A stretch of 64,000 bases of DNA from Trichocoleus desertorum NBK24. GTDB taxonomy: Bacteria; Cyanobacteriota; Cyanobacteriia; FACHB-46. A program made the translations under genes and the position numbers. Of the stretch, positions 42,748 through 52,182 are shown in pieces (within the stretch, counting starts at the first letter, position 1; each line of letters opens with the position of its first letter). The notes under the pieces are model-generated. The model did no database searches, was not told the origin of the DNA, and saw only the letters and a program-made list of their open reading frames with translations. The stretch spans positions 3,821,628 through 3,885,627 of the forward strand of contig NZ_CP116619.1 in NCBI RefSeq assembly GCF_030409055.1, written 5' to 3'.

Positions 42748-43962
42748 CTAAGAAACAGATTCTTCGGGCAACTGCAATACGCGACCCCGCCAAGTCCAGC
42801 CCCAACCTGTTTCTGTCTTAATAATTGAGCCAATCGCGATCGCAGCTACCAATAGCCCCCCTAATCCACTCAGCCACCAATAGCGAGTAGAACTGCCAGA
42901 GGCTTGGTTGCCAATGCGTCGTAGGTTGTACTGGAGCAAAATTGTGACGAGAGCGACCCCAATGGCTGCGTAATCCAAGTAATCCAACCCATTCAAGGGG
43001 GCAGCAAAAACTCGATAGAGAGCGATCGCGAGTCCGAGCCAAGGCAGAGAGTAAACCACCAAGACAATCAGCGCCAGATAAAGCATCGACTTAATGCTTC
43101 GGTGCGCTCCCAAATAGAGGTTTTTAGTCCAGCCTTCCCATAGAGCCGACCAAGAGCGATACATCCGCACTTTGACAATATTGGCACCCATCACATATTG
43201 CAGCTTCAGCCCATTTTGTTTGGTGCGTCGAGCCAGTTCTACGTCCTCCACAATTTGGCTGGCGACTGCTCGATGACCGCCGAGTTGTTCGTATGCCGTC
43301 CGCTGAAACAGCATGAAAGGGCCTGCGGCAAAGGCTGTAGTTGAAGTGGGATCATTCACCTCGGCAAAGTTAAAGGCAGCAATGAGTTGGTTAAATATCA
43401 GCGGTTGCACGATCCATTCAGCCAAACAGCCACAGATCAAGCCAGGGCCGCAACTCAATAAATCGATGTTCTCCTGAATCGCCGTTTGCAACGCTGTCTC
43501 AAGCCCTTGGGGTTGTAAGCGAGTGTCTGCATCAATAAATAATAGGAAGTCACCACTGGCCTGTTCTACGCCTTGGGTACAAGCCCAATTTTTGCCAGCC
43601 CATACTTCTCCTGGGGGGCGAGACTGACCCTCCAAAACTTTCAGTCGTGGATCGTTGAGATTGGTTTGCAAAGTCTGGGCGATCGCAAGGGTATTATCCG
43701 AAGACTGGTCATCAACCACCCAGAGTTCAAGTTGCTCTGAGGACAAGTGGGTGCTGTTCAGTACCGCCAGAATGCAATCTTGAATATTCTCAGCCTCGTT
43801 GTAGGCAGGAATAAGGACTGAGACGCGCGGTAGGGTCTCCATCGCGATCGCACTTACTGGCAGGGGCTGTAGCTGGGGAGCACTGGCGATCGATTGCTGT
43901 ACTCTTGCCGAAAAAAGCCCGATTCCTCCCAAAGCCAGGAGAAGGATCGCTAACAAAATCAA
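42748..43962 (-). CDS. Family 2 glycosyltransferase (HpnB/CruG-like), membrane-bound
   Basis: The 404-residue protein has an N-terminal hydrophobic anchor, a GT2 catalytic domain (VSVLIPAYNEAENIQDCI, VVDDQSSDNT, FIDADTRLQP, QIVEDVELARR) and three to four C-terminal membrane helices. It resembles the hopanoid-associated HpnB and the carotenoid glycosyltransferase CruG, so a lipid or carotenoid acceptor is likely. The substrate is inference. The TTG start has AGGAAGG seven bases upstream. It is monocistronic and diverges from rpaA. Confidence 0.82.
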   Translation of the reverse strand: MILLAILLLALGGIGLFSARVQQSIASAPQLQPLPVSAIAMETLPRVSVLIPAYNEAENIQDCILAVLNSTHLSSEQLELWVVDDQSSDNTLAIAQTLQTNLNDPRLKVLEGQSRPPGEVWAGKNWACTQGVEQASGDFLLFIDADTRLQPQGLETALQTAIQENIDLLSCGPGLICGCLAEWIVQPLIFNQLIAAFNFAEVNDPTSTTAFAAGPFMLFQRTAYEQLGGHRAVASQIVEDVELARRTKQNGLKLQYVMGANIVKVRMYRSWSALWEGWTKNLYLGAHRSIKSMLYLALIVLVVYSLPWLGLAIALYRVFAAPLNGLDYLDYAAIGVALVTILLQYNLRRIGNQASGSSTRYWWLSGLGGLLVAAIAIGSIIKTETGWGWTWRGRVLQLPEESVS

Positions 43963-44070
43963 AGTTTTACCTTCCTCATGCGAAGCTAAGTATCAAAACC
44001 TACTGCCAATGAAAAACAATTGTTGAGCAAGTCTTACATCATCCTTTAGGAAGGATTTAGAATCGTTGCT

Positions 44071-44076
44071 TATAAT
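44071..44076 (+). promoter_or_regulatory. Probable rpaA -10 box
   Basis: TATAAT stands 75 bases upstream of the rpaA start. A small palindrome ATCCTT-TAGG-AAGGAT at 44041-44056 lies just upstream and could be a regulator site. The -35 is not clear. Confidence 0.4.
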
Positions 44077-44150
44077 CTGTACAGGAATCTTCGCATTCCT
44101 CAAGTGGTTCGTATTGAACCTTAAAAAATCACTGTAGAGAAGACTTCTTA

Positions 44151-44894
44151 ATGATGCCCCGGATACTTGTTATTGATGATGATCCTGCGATTTCAGAGCT
44201 AGTGGCAGTCAACCTGGAAATGGCTGGGTACGATGTGAGCCAAGCGCCGGATGGCATTAAAGGTCAGGCCCTAGCTTTGCAATTGCAGCCAGATTTAATC
44301 ATGCTGGATCTGATGCTACCCAAGGTAGACGGGTTTACCGTGTGCCAGCGCCTCCGCCGGGACGAGCGAACGGCAGATATTCCAGTCCTGATGCTGACGG
44401 CTCTGAGCCAAACCCAAGACAAGGTAGAAGGGTTTAATGCGGGTGCGGATGACTATCTTACCAAGCCTTTTGAGCTGGAAGAAATGCTGGCTAGAGTGCG
44501 AGCTTTGTTGCGTCGTACCGATCGCATTCCCCAAGCAGCTAAGCACAGTGAGATTCTGAATTACGGGCCTCTGACTTTGGTGCCAGAACGATTTGAAGCG
44601 ATCTGGTTTGATCAAACGGTTAAGTTAACTCATTTAGAATTTGAACTTTTACATTGTCTGTTGCAGCGGCACGGCCAAACGGTTTCACCCAGCGAAATTC
44701 TCAAGGAAGTTTGGGGCTACGACCCAGATGATGACATCGAAACGATTCGGGTTCACGTCAGACACTTGAGAACGAAGCTAGAACCAGACCCGCGCCACCC
44801 GCGCTACATCAAGACTGTGTATGGTGCAGGCTACTGCCTAGAGCTGCCCAGCCATGAAAAGTCAGAAGATGTGGAAAAAGCTTTAGCGGAATAA
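44151..44894 (+). CDS. rpaA: Response regulator RpaA (OmpR/PhoB family)
   Basis: The 247-residue protein has a receiver domain with the phosphoacceptor D53 in [13 protein letters not shown], the acidic pair D9-D10, T and K ([11 protein letters not shown]), and a winged-helix DNA-binding domain ending [19 protein letters not shown]. The sequence follows RpaA closely, including the diagnostic [25 protein letters not shown]. RpaA is the master output regulator of the KaiABC clock through SasA/CikA and also affects phycobilisome energy transfer. ATG start (two adjacent). The C-terminal tail after PS is variable. Confidence 0.93.
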   Translation: MMPRILVIDDDPAISELVAVNLEMAGYDVSQAPDGIKGQALALQLQPDLIMLDLMLPKVDGFTVCQRLRRDERTADIPVLMLTALSQTQDKVEGFNAGADDYLTKPFELEEMLARVRALLRRTDRIPQAAKHSEILNYGPLTLVPERFEAIWFDQTVKLTHLEFELLHCLLQRHGQTVSPSEILKEVWGYDPDDDIETIRVHVRHLRTKLEPDPRHPRYIKTVYGAGYCLELPSHEKSEDVEKALAE

Positions 44895-44936
44895 GGTTAC
44901 TCGTTCTACAAATTCAGTTTTCATACTCTCTAGCTC

Positions 44937-44975
44937 AGCCTGCGATCGCTCCTCACTAATGCAGGCTAGCTTTTG
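44937..44975 (+). terminator. Possible terminator of rpaA
   Basis: AGCCTGC (44937-44943) pairs with GCAGGCT (44961-44967), followed by AGCTTTT. The loop contains a HIP1 octamer. The T-run is short, so confidence is modest. Confidence 0.45.
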
Positions 44976-45021
44976 CATGGCGATCGTGCCTTAACTCAGA
45001 TTAGAAAATGGCTGGAAACTT

Positions 45022-45429
45022 CTAAAACTCCCACACATGATTGGGATCGTTTAGAGATGCTCGAACAGATGCCAGATCAGCGAGATTCTTAAATGGACAA
45101 GATTTAGCAATCTCAACAATTGTGGACAATGCAGCACCTAACTGTTCATTATTTTGGTTAGCGACCGCTTGATCTACAACCTTGAACAAAGAACGAAAAT
45201 TCTCTGCTCGCTCATCAAAAGAGTGATCGAGATAAGCCATAAGCAAATCGCGTTGAGCATTAATTTTTGCGATCGTCTCTTTTTCGTTAGCTTCAATTTC
45301 TCTGCGTTTAGTTCGTTCCTCTTCAGTAATTTGAGTACATTCCGTATAGGCCGATATGATTTGCTGCAAACATTCAGCAGGATTAACGATTTGTGTAAAT
45401 ATATCGGGCACTGCTCGCTTCAAAGACAT
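45022..45429 (-). CDS. Helical coiled-coil protein, second gene of a two-gene module
   Basis: The 135-residue protein is charged and helical, with a central coiled coil (ITEEERTKRREIEANEKETIAKINAQRDLLMAYLDHSFDERAENF). It lacks a signal peptide, membrane segment or known domain. Its ATG lies two bases after the stop of the upstream gene, so the two are translationally linked. It is a plausible soluble partner or regulator of the membrane protein encoded upstream. The pair carries no exact HIP1 octamer and looks more A/T-rich than its neighbours, which suggests acquired DNA. Function unknown. Confidence 0.7.
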   Translation of the reverse strand: MSLKRAVPDIFTQIVNPAECLQQIISAYTECTQITEEERTKRREIEANEKETIAKINAQRDLLMAYLDHSFDERAENFRSLFKVVDQAVANQNNEQLGAALSTIVEIAKSCPFKNLADLASVRASLNDPNHVWEF

Positions 45430-45431
45430 GC

Positions 45432-46400
45432 CTACTGATTCCTTAAATTGCGGTACTTGGCTTGGATGGTAATGCTGTTTGGGTTTAAATGCCCCTGGGT
45501 ATCCAAGACGGGTGTCTTCATAATCTCGGCAAGCGCTTTTACTAGCAGTGCAACTTGCTGGAATTTATGGGCATCCCTAGTCTTATTGAATGATTTGTGA
45601 GATTCAAGCTCGTTAAGGCCCAAAATGGCTTGATCGTTTAAAGTGCATACTAAATTGCTTAACTCATGGATGCGTTGATTTACCTGTCCCATGAAGTCCT
45701 TTGCGGCTTGGATTTTAGCAATAGCAATATTTATTTGAGCTTCATACTCTTTAGCCTTGGTCAAAGCTTTTTCCCCTTCGCCAGCTAGTACAAACCCACC
45801 AATTAATACGGCTGGACCAACAGTAATACCTCCCAAAACCATAGAACCTAGGGCCATTCCACCTCCTCCCGCAGCCAGTGATCCGCCACCTAGCCAAGCC
45901 AGCGTTGCATTCCAAGCAGCAGCCCCACTTAGGCTGCCTATGAGAGTTCCAGTACTGGCTACACCTACAGAGGTAGCTAATCCCATTGCACCGCCATAAC
46001 CAGCAGCAGCAGCTCCTATTGCCTTTGCACCGCCTTGAAAAAATTGTTGAGCTTCTAAAGCTGCGGTTTTGTACTCTTCAATTTGTTGAACAGAAATTTC
46101 TAATCCTTCTAAAAATTCTTTATTAGCCTGGGATGCTTGCTGACCACTACGTTCAATAAATGCGACAAAACGGCCAATCGTTCGCATCATTACATCAAGC
46201 TGAAGCTGTCCATACTCCTCTGCAAGCTTGTTAGTAGCTTCTCCGTCCCGCTTCAACTGCTCAACTGCAAACTTGTGACGTTTTTGAGCCTCTTCCCCAA
46301 TTTTACTGGCCTTGCTCATGTTGCTAACGCCTTCAGTACCCTTCAAAGCTCCATAAGCCGCAGTTCCTAAGGCGACAGCACCGAGGATAAGGGGAATCAT
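45432..46400 (-). CDS. Membrane-associated coiled-coil protein with Gly/Ala-rich hydrophobic core
   Basis: The 322-residue protein has an N-terminal hydrophobic stretch (MIPLILGAVALGTAAYGALKG), a coiled-coil segment (about residues 35-120) and a long Gly/Ala-rich hydrophobic core (about 125-210: GAAAAGYGGAMGLATSVGV, GSLAAGGGGMALGSMVLGG, GPAVLIGGFVLAG). A second coiled coil follows (EKALTKAKEYEAQINIAIAKIQ). A membrane hairpin or glycine-zipper, pore-like core between coiled coils is the simplest reading. GGAG precedes the ATG. Similar proteins elsewhere carry uninformative names. Toxin, defence or membrane-remodelling roles are all inference. Confidence 0.75.
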   Translation of the reverse strand: MIPLILGAVALGTAAYGALKGTEGVSNMSKASKIGEEAQKRHKFAVEQLKRDGEATNKLAEEYGQLQLDVMMRTIGRFVAFIERSGQQASQANKEFLEGLEISVQQIEEYKTAALEAQQFFQGGAKAIGAAAAGYGGAMGLATSVGVASTGTLIGSLSGAAAWNATLAWLGGGSLAAGGGGMALGSMVLGGITVGPAVLIGGFVLAGEGEKALTKAKEYEAQINIAIAKIQAAKDFMGQVNQRIHELSNLVCTLNDQAILGLNELESHKSFNKTRDAHKFQQVALLVKALAEIMKTPVLDTQGHLNPNSITIQAKYRNLRNQ

Positions 46401-46516
46401 GCTAGGTTCTCCAGAAGGTAAATGAATACTTTGATCTAGACTGCCCTTGAATAGTAGGACTCTAGCCTAGGCATGATGAGGAGATAGTAAATGAGTTGTG
46501 AGGATTTTAATAACAA

Positions 46517-46553
46517 GAAAAAACGATCGCCCAACTGTTAAGTCAAGCGATCG
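46517..46553 (-). terminator. Terminator of chlP built from HIP1 sequence
   Basis: On the minus strand CGATCGC (part of a HIP1 octamer) pairs with GCGATCG across a 16-base loop and is followed by TTTTTTC. It lies about 40 bases past the chlP stop. Confidence 0.65.
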
Positions 46554-46593
46554 CGATTGGAGTAATTGCGAATGAAGGACTGCGCTAAATCAA

Positions 46594-47817
46594 CTAGGGA
46601 GCCAGCGCGTTACCGCGTAGCAAGCTACCAATCGTTTTAGCTGTGATTTTGAGTTGAACCAAGGGGTTAGCAGGGACCACAGTTTTGTACAGGTAGCTAT
46701 CAAAAGTTAGCTTCTGCACATCCATGTCAGCGCACATTTCTACAAACGCTTCACGGGTTGCGTCAGAGCGGTAGAAGACAGATTGTAGGATGTCCAGCAC
46801 CTTGTAGGTGAGACCGTACATTCTGTCCCAACGCTTGATGTACACCTTCAAGTCAGCTTCAGTTGGGATGCGTTGGCCTTGGTTGGAGAATTCCACAATG
46901 GCTTCAGCACACATCCGAGCAGACTTAGCCGCAAAGTAGATCCCTTCGCCCGAAGACTTGGTAACAGTACCCGCAGCATCGCCGACGAGCGCCACACGAC
47001 CCACCACGCGGCGAGGTCTGGGGTGTTCAGGAATGGGGTGAGCTTCCACCTTGATAATTTCGCCACCTTCAAGACGCTTAGCAGCACGGGCACGAATCCC
47101 TGCTTGCAGCTTCTTGATGTCAGCCTTGTTCACATGCATAGTGCCTGTGCCCACTGCTACGTGGTCGTATTTGGGGAAAACCCAGGCATAGAAGTCGGTA
47201 GAAACATCATCGCCGACATACATTTCTGCCAGATCTTGGTAGTAAGCCATTTTGTCTTCGGGCAGGCGAATCCGCTCTTGGAAGGCGATCGCATAGTTGT
47301 AATCCCCTGCATCAATGGCCTTGGCAATCCGGGAGTTTGCCCCATCTGCCCCAACTACCACATCCACTTGCAAGGTTTTTGCCGTGCCTTCTAAGCTGCC
47401 ATTAGAGTGGTCAGCGTAGTGCAGTGTGTAAGGGTCTTTATTGTTGCCGGGGATCTCAAGTTTGTGGACTGTGCCATTAATCAACTTGGCACCAAGCTTT
47501 TCAGCGCGATCGCGCATAAAGCCATCTAGGACTTCCCGACGGCACATGCCGATGTACTCGCCTTCTTTGAGCGTGCTGCCAATGCTGACCTCAACATTGG
47601 AGGGTGAGATCATTTTCATTTTTCTCACCTGCCGATCAATGATGTTGAGCGGCAGATCAAATTCTTCCACCATGCAGAGAGGAATGGCTCCACCACAGGG
47701 CTTAGCGTTATCTAATTTGCGTTCGAATAAATAAGTTTCGATACCAGCTTTTGCTAATGTCTCAGCAGCGGAAGAACCTGCTGGACCGCCTCCAACAACA
47801 GCAACCCTTAGTGCCAA
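46594..47817 (-). CDS. chlP: Geranylgeranyl reductase
   Basis: The protein has the FAD-binding GGGPAGSSAAETLAKAGIETYLFERK, PCGGAIPLCMVEEFDLP, VVGADGANSRIAKAI and the second FAD motif VALVGDAAGTVTKSSGEGIYFA, the ChlP pattern. It reduces geranylgeranyl groups to phytyl for chlorophyll a and tocopherol. I choose the TTG at 47817, which gives MALRVAVVGGG and has GGGAG eight bases upstream; a TTG at 47832 would add five residues. No ATG is available. Monocistronic. Confidence 0.95.
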   Translation of the reverse strand: MALRVAVVGGGPAGSSAAETLAKAGIETYLFERKLDNAKPCGGAIPLCMVEEFDLPLNIIDRQVRKMKMISPSNVEVSIGSTLKEGEYIGMCRREVLDGFMRDRAEKLGAKLINGTVHKLEIPGNNKDPYTLHYADHSNGSLEGTAKTLQVDVVVGADGANSRIAKAIDAGDYNYAIAFQERIRLPEDKMAYYQDLAEMYVGDDVSTDFYAWVFPKYDHVAVGTGTMHVNKADIKKLQAGIRARAAKRLEGGEIIKVEAHPIPEHPRPRRVVGRVALVGDAAGTVTKSSGEGIYFAAKSARMCAEAIVEFSNQGQRIPTEADLKVYIKRWDRMYGLTYKVLDILQSVFYRSDATREAFVEMCADMDVQKLTFDSYLYKTVVPANPLVQLKITAKTIGSLLRGNALAP

Positions 47818-48196
47818 AGGTCTTTCTCCCAATCTCTTCTACGGCTACAAGAGAGGATAGTATCACGGACTTTTTCTCTCCAGCAGACTGAACTGGGGAG
47901 ATATGACCGAAATGCAACAGACCTTAATATACCGACATGAAATTGGGATTGCAGTTTGGTCGAATTATCAGAGATGCTATCAAGAGTTTGTAACTATCAA
48001 AAGTTTGAAACTAGTAGCAAAAATATCTGTAATCTGCCGCATCTACTTACAAAATTGCAGCAGGTCGGTACAGTTCGTGCTATAAAACTACAGTAACTGC
48101 ATCGGCAAACCGGGATTTTGGGTAGGATTCACTCCACCCTACGGGAACGCCAAGGGCGTACATCCTTCCGCCTTTATCCTTCCTAGGTCATTAGCA
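47818..48196. other. Divergent intergenic region chlP-cysA
   Basis: This 379-base gap holds the two divergent promoters. A 60-codon plus-strand frame at 47903 has GGGGAG before its ATG but no coding pattern I trust. GTAGG...CCTAC-type complementarity near 48121-48140 is short. No RNA gene is seen. Confidence 0.3.
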
Positions 48197-49213
48197 ATGG
48201 GCATTGTAGTCGAAAACGTATCTAAGCAGTTCGGCAGCTTTAAAGCCGTAGATCAAGTGAGCTTGGAAGTAAAAACTGGGTCTTTGGTGGCGCTGTTGGG
48301 GCCATCTGGGTCTGGAAAGTCCACGCTGTTGCGTTTGATTGCGGGCCTAGAAAGTCCAGATGTAGGAAAAATTTGGCTGACGGGTAGAGACGCGACTCAC
48401 CAAAGTGTCCAAGACCGAAATATCGGCTTTGTGTTTCAGCACTACGCCCTGTTCAAGCATTTGACAGTGCGTAAAAATATCGCTTTTGCTTTAGAGATTC
48501 GTAAAGTGCCCCCCGCCAAGATTAAAGCGCGGGTCGAAGAGTTGCTAGAACTTGTGCAGCTCCGGGGGTTGGGCGATCGCTATCCTTCACAACTTTCTGG
48601 CGGTCAGCGGCAGCGGGTGGCTCTGGCGCGGGCTTTAGCCGTGGAGCCTCAAGTATTGCTGCTAGATGAGCCTTTCGGTGCCTTAGATGCCAAAGTACGA
48701 AAGGATTTGCGGGCTTGGCTGCGGCGATTGCATGACGAAGTGCATGTAACGACCGTCTTTGTTACCCATGACCAAGAAGAGGCGATGGAAGTCTCCGACG
48801 AAATTGTGGTCATGAATAAGGGCTGTGTCGAGCAGATGGGCAGTCCTGCTGAAATCTACGATCATCCGGCAAGTGCCTTTGTCATGAGCTTCATTGGGCC
48901 TGTAAACGTGTTGCCTAGCTCATCTCGGATTTTTCAAGACAATGGTTTTGACTCAGCGCATCCAGAAGTTTTCTTGCGGCCTCAGGATGTCATGGTCGAA
49001 ACTTCACCCAACGGTACGACAGTGCCAGCACGAATTAGCCGCTTAATTCATTTGGGTTGGGAAGTCCAAGCAGAATTGACGCTAGAGGATGGGCAAGTGG
49101 TCACGGCTCATCTCACACGAGAGCGCTTTGATGAGTTGAACCTAGAGCCGCAGCAGCATGTATACGTCAAACCCAAAGAAGCCAAGTCATTCCCGCTGTA
49201 TTATTCCATCTAA
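48197..49213 (+). CDS. cysA: Sulfate/thiosulfate ABC transporter ATPase
   Basis: The 338-residue ATPase has Walker [11 protein letters not shown]-loop FVFQHYALF, signature LSGGQRQRV, Walker [12 protein letters not shown] and the H-loop [10 protein letters not shown], followed by a C-terminal regulatory domain with [10 protein letters not shown]. The start [22 protein letters not shown] and the sequence overall match CysA. It powers sulfate uptake with CysT, CysW and a binding protein, none of which is nearby, so the operon is dispersed. ATG start. Confidence 0.9.
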   Translation: MGIVVENVSKQFGSFKAVDQVSLEVKTGSLVALLGPSGSGKSTLLRLIAGLESPDVGKIWLTGRDATHQSVQDRNIGFVFQHYALFKHLTVRKNIAFALEIRKVPPAKIKARVEELLELVQLRGLGDRYPSQLSGGQRQRVALARALAVEPQVLLLDEPFGALDAKVRKDLRAWLRRLHDEVHVTTVFVTHDQEEAMEVSDEIVVMNKGCVEQMGSPAEIYDHPASAFVMSFIGPVNVLPSSSRIFQDNGFDSAHPEVFLRPQDVMVETSPNGTTVPARISRLIHLGWEVQAELTLEDGQVVTAHLTRERFDELNLEPQQHVYVKPKEAKSFPLYYSI

Positions 49214-49424
49214 CTTGGCTTGACTCAATTGGGTGCCGTCGTTGAACATACAAGATTTTTCCTGATCCAGTCGAGCGAGCGCGGAGGGAAGCAGTGGGGA
49301 GTCGCCTAGTCTAACTTTATGAGCCGCTTTCGGCTTTAATGAGAAGGCTAATAGTCACTGCTGCCCATGAGTAGTGCTAGAGTGCTGACCTGATGCTGTG
49401 CCTAGTAACTTGGAATCGTTTGCT

Positions 49425-51071
49425 ATGAACTGGTTGAGTTTGTCTGTCCGACAGTGGCGATCGCTGGGAAAATTTTTGGGCTTATTTAGTTTGTGTTGCT
49501 TCCTCGCCATTAGCTGCGCTCCCCGACAGACCACTCAACCTACTAGTTCTCCGGCTGCTTCTACCAACAGCGAGCGGATTGTTTTGGGCACCACAGCCAA
49601 AGTTCGGACTCTCGACCCAGCAGATGCTTACGATATTTGGGCGGGTAATCTGCTCTATAACTTGGGCGATCGCCTCTATACCTACGAAACTGGCACCACC
49701 GATCTCAAGCCGCAGTTGGCTACAGCGCTACCTCAGGTCAGTGAAGACGGCTTAACCTACAAGATTCCGTTACGGCAAGGAGTCGTGTTTCATGACGGCA
49801 CTCCTTTTAATGCTGAAGCAATGGCTTTCTCCCTGCGTCGCTTTATCGAAAATGGCGGTCAACCTTCCTTCTTGCTTTCCGACACAGTGGAGTCAGTCGA
49901 GGCCACGGGCGAAAATGAGCTGACGATTAAACTGAAAAAGCCATTTGCAGCCTTTCCAAATTTGCTTGCCTTCTCAGGGGCTGTTGCAGTGTCGCCTAAA
50001 GCTTACGAGATTGGTGAAGGAAAATTTAAGCCATCAACTTTTGTTGGCACTGGCCCCTACAAGCTGGCTCAATATGGCACAGATTCGTTAAAGCTAGACG
50101 TATTTGACCAGTACTGGGGTGAAAAGCCTGCCAACCAAGGCGTGGATATTCAGAGTCTCTCTAGCCCAGCGAACTTGTACAACGCATTTCAAACAGGGGC
50201 GGTAGATGTTGCCTACCAAAACCTAGATCTCGACCAGATTCAGAGTTTGCAACAGGGGGCACAGCGATCGGGGTGGCAAGTGATCGAAGGTCGAGGCGAT
50301 GGCATTTATTACCTCACCTTAAATCTGCAAGACCAGCCGTTAGACCAAGTGCTCGTACGTCAGGCTCTTGCCGCCTTAGTAGATCGTCCCCTGTTGCAAC
50401 AGCGAGTATTTCAAGGCCAAGTGGAGCCACTTTACAGTTTGATCCCTTCTAGCCTCGATGCCTACAGCCCCGTATTTCAGAAGTCCTATGGGGATGGGGA
50501 TGTCGCTAAAGTGAAAGAATTGCTAGCCAAAGCAGGCTACTCCAAGGACAAGCCGTTACAACTAGAGCTTTGGTATCGTTCTAACCTCACCAGTAATGAA
50601 CTAGTAGCTACGACCCTCAAGGCTTTAGCCGCCCAGAGGCTAGAGGGTGCCATGACCATTGACCTCAAAAGTGTAGAATCGGCCACTGCCTACCAGAACC
50701 TGGACAAGGGAGCGTATCCCATTTTTCTTTTGGACTGGGTTCCTGACTTTTTAGATGCCGACAACTATATTCAGCCGTTTTTAGCCTGTGCCAAAGGCTC
50801 AGAAGCCACAGGTTGCCACGAGGGAGCTAGCAAAGGCCAAGGCTCCTTCTACTACAGCGATCGCGTCAACCAACTGATTGACCAAGAGCGCCAAGAACAA
50901 GATCCGCAAGCTCGCCAAAAAATCTTCGCTGAAATCCAAAATATTCTGGTAAACGATGTGCCCTTTATTCCGCTCTGGCAAAACAAAGAGTATCTGTTTG
51001 TCCAAAAAGGGATAGAAGGAGCACGCCTAGAAGCGACACAGAAGGTTCCCTTTAGCTCAATCAACAAATAG
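49425..51071 (+). CDS. Family 5 extracellular solute-binding lipoprotein (peptide/oligopeptide type)
   Basis: From ATG 49425 the protein has a lipoprotein signal (LGLFSLCCFLAISC, with the lipobox cysteine at about residue 31). An SBP_bac_5 body follows: VRTLDPADAYDIWAGNLLYNLGDRLY, LTYKIPLRQGVVFHDGTPFNAE and GTGPYKLAQY. These proteins capture peptides, nickel or other small solutes for ABC import. A GTG at 49398 would add nine residues that spoil the signal. The permease gene follows after nine bases, so both are one operon. Confidence 0.9.
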   Translation: MNWLSLSVRQWRSLGKFLGLFSLCCFLAISCAPRQTTQPTSSPAASTNSERIVLGTTAKVRTLDPADAYDIWAGNLLYNLGDRLYTYETGTTDLKPQLATALPQVSEDGLTYKIPLRQGVVFHDGTPFNAEAMAFSLRRFIENGGQPSFLLSDTVESVEATGENELTIKLKKPFAAFPNLLAFSGAVAVSPKAYEIGEGKFKPSTFVGTGPYKLAQYGTDSLKLDVFDQYWGEKPANQGVDIQSLSSPANLYNAFQTGAVDVAYQNLDLDQIQSLQQGAQRSGWQVIEGRGDGIYYLTLNLQDQPLDQVLVRQALAALVDRPLLQQRVFQGQVEPLYSLIPSSLDAYSPVFQKSYGDGDVAKVKELLAKAGYSKDKPLQLELWYRSNLTSNELVATTLKALAAQRLEGAMTIDLKSVESATAYQNLDKGAYPIFLLDWVPDFLDADNYIQPFLACAKGSEATGCHEGASKGQGSFYYSDRVNQLIDQERQEQDPQARQKIFAEIQNILVNDVPFIPLWQNKEYLFVQKGIEGARLEATQKVPFSSINK

Positions 51072-51080
51072 ATTCTATTT

Positions 51081-52106
51081 ATGTCTCGCTCAAAAGCGCT
51101 CCAATATTACATCGTCGCCCGTTTGCTCTTAGCTCCCTTAATGCTGTGGACTATTACCACTGCTGTATTTCTCTTGTTGCGGGCGACTCCTGGCGATCCG
51201 GTGGATGTAATTTTGGGGCCAAGAGCACCAGAAGCGGCGAAGGCAGCACTCCGCGTACAACTCGGATTGGATTTGCCGCTGTTGCAGCAGTACTTCAATT
51301 ACTTGGGTGATTTGCTGCGTCTAGACTTGGGTACTTCGCTGACGAGTCGGGGCCAATCGGTCCGGGAAATCATCCAAGCCTATTTTCCTGCCACTGTGGA
51401 GTTGGCGGTTTTTAGCATGGCGATCGCGCTGGTGGTTGGCGTTGGGGTCGGTATTCTCTCAGCTTCTAAGCCTGATAGCGTCTTTGATGTGGGCGGACGG
51501 CTGTTTGGCATCATTACTTACTCGGTGCCGTTATTTTGGGCAGGCATGTTGTTGCAACTAATCTTTGCGGTACAACTGCGTTGGTTTCCTTTAGGGACAA
51601 GGTTCCCAGCTACTATTCCGGCTCCTCAAGGCCCCACAGGGCTTTACACCATTGATAGTTTGCTCAGTGGCAACCTGATGCAGTTTGGAGTCGCCCTCTA
51701 CTATCTGGCTTTGCCCTGCCTTACTTTAGGAATTTTGCTCAGTGGTATTTTTGAGCGGATGGTGCGCGTGAATCTGAAGCAAACCTTGAAAGCAGATTAT
51801 GTAGAAGCTGCTAGAGCCAGAGGAATTTCTGAGGGTAAGATTCTGTGGTCGCACGCTCTCAAAAATGCTCTGATTCCTGTGATTACAGTTTTAGGGCTGA
51901 CTCTAGCTGCAATGCTGGGCGGGGCCATTTTGACAGAAGTTACCTTTTCCTGGCCAGGGTTAGCTAATCGGCTGTACGAAGCAATTTCACTCCGCGATTA
52001 TCCGACGGTGCAAGGAATTGTAGTATTTTTCGCGGCGATCGTGGTTCTGGCGAGCATCGCGATTGATCTGTTGAATGCTTATGTTGATCCCCGAATCCGT
52101 TACTAA
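51081..52106 (+). CDS. ABC transporter permease, DppB/OppB type
   Basis: The 341-residue permease has six transmembrane helices, RATPGDPVDVILGPRAPEAAKAALR after the first helix, and the EAA loop EAARARGISEGKILWSHALKNALIPV that docks the ATPase. It pairs with the binding protein encoded nine bases upstream. The expected second permease (DppC type) and the ATPase genes do not follow; insertion sequences begin 77 bases after the stop. The remaining subunits must lie elsewhere, or the locus was altered. Confidence 0.92.
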   Translation: MSRSKALQYYIVARLLLAPLMLWTITTAVFLLLRATPGDPVDVILGPRAPEAAKAALRVQLGLDLPLLQQYFNYLGDLLRLDLGTSLTSRGQSVREIIQAYFPATVELAVFSMAIALVVGVGVGILSASKPDSVFDVGGRLFGIITYSVPLFWAGMLLQLIFAVQLRWFPLGTRFPATIPAPQGPTGLYTIDSLLSGNLMQFGVALYYLALPCLTLGILLSGIFERMVRVNLKQTLKADYVEAARARGISEGKILWSHALKNALIPVITVLGLTLAAMLGGAILTEVTFSWPGLANRLYEAISLRDYPTVQGIVVFFAAIVVLASIAIDLLNAYVDPRIRY

Positions 52107-52173
52107 GGGGTACTTACAGGAACAAAACCCTGGCTAGAAGGGAGCGATCGCCTACCTATAACATGACCGGAAT

Positions 52174-52182
52174 CGGGCCAAT
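52174..52182 (+). repeat. 9-bp target duplication of the ISKra4-like element (left copy)
   Basis: CGGGCCAAT occurs directly before the left end of the element and again at 53690-53698 directly after its right end. This is a perfect direct repeat made at insertion. Confidence 0.9.

Noticed and set aside
47903..48085. 60-codon plus-strand ORF between chlP and cysA
   Set aside because: GGGGAG precedes the ATG, but the translation is compositionally random and overlaps the promoter region. I mention it only in the gap description.
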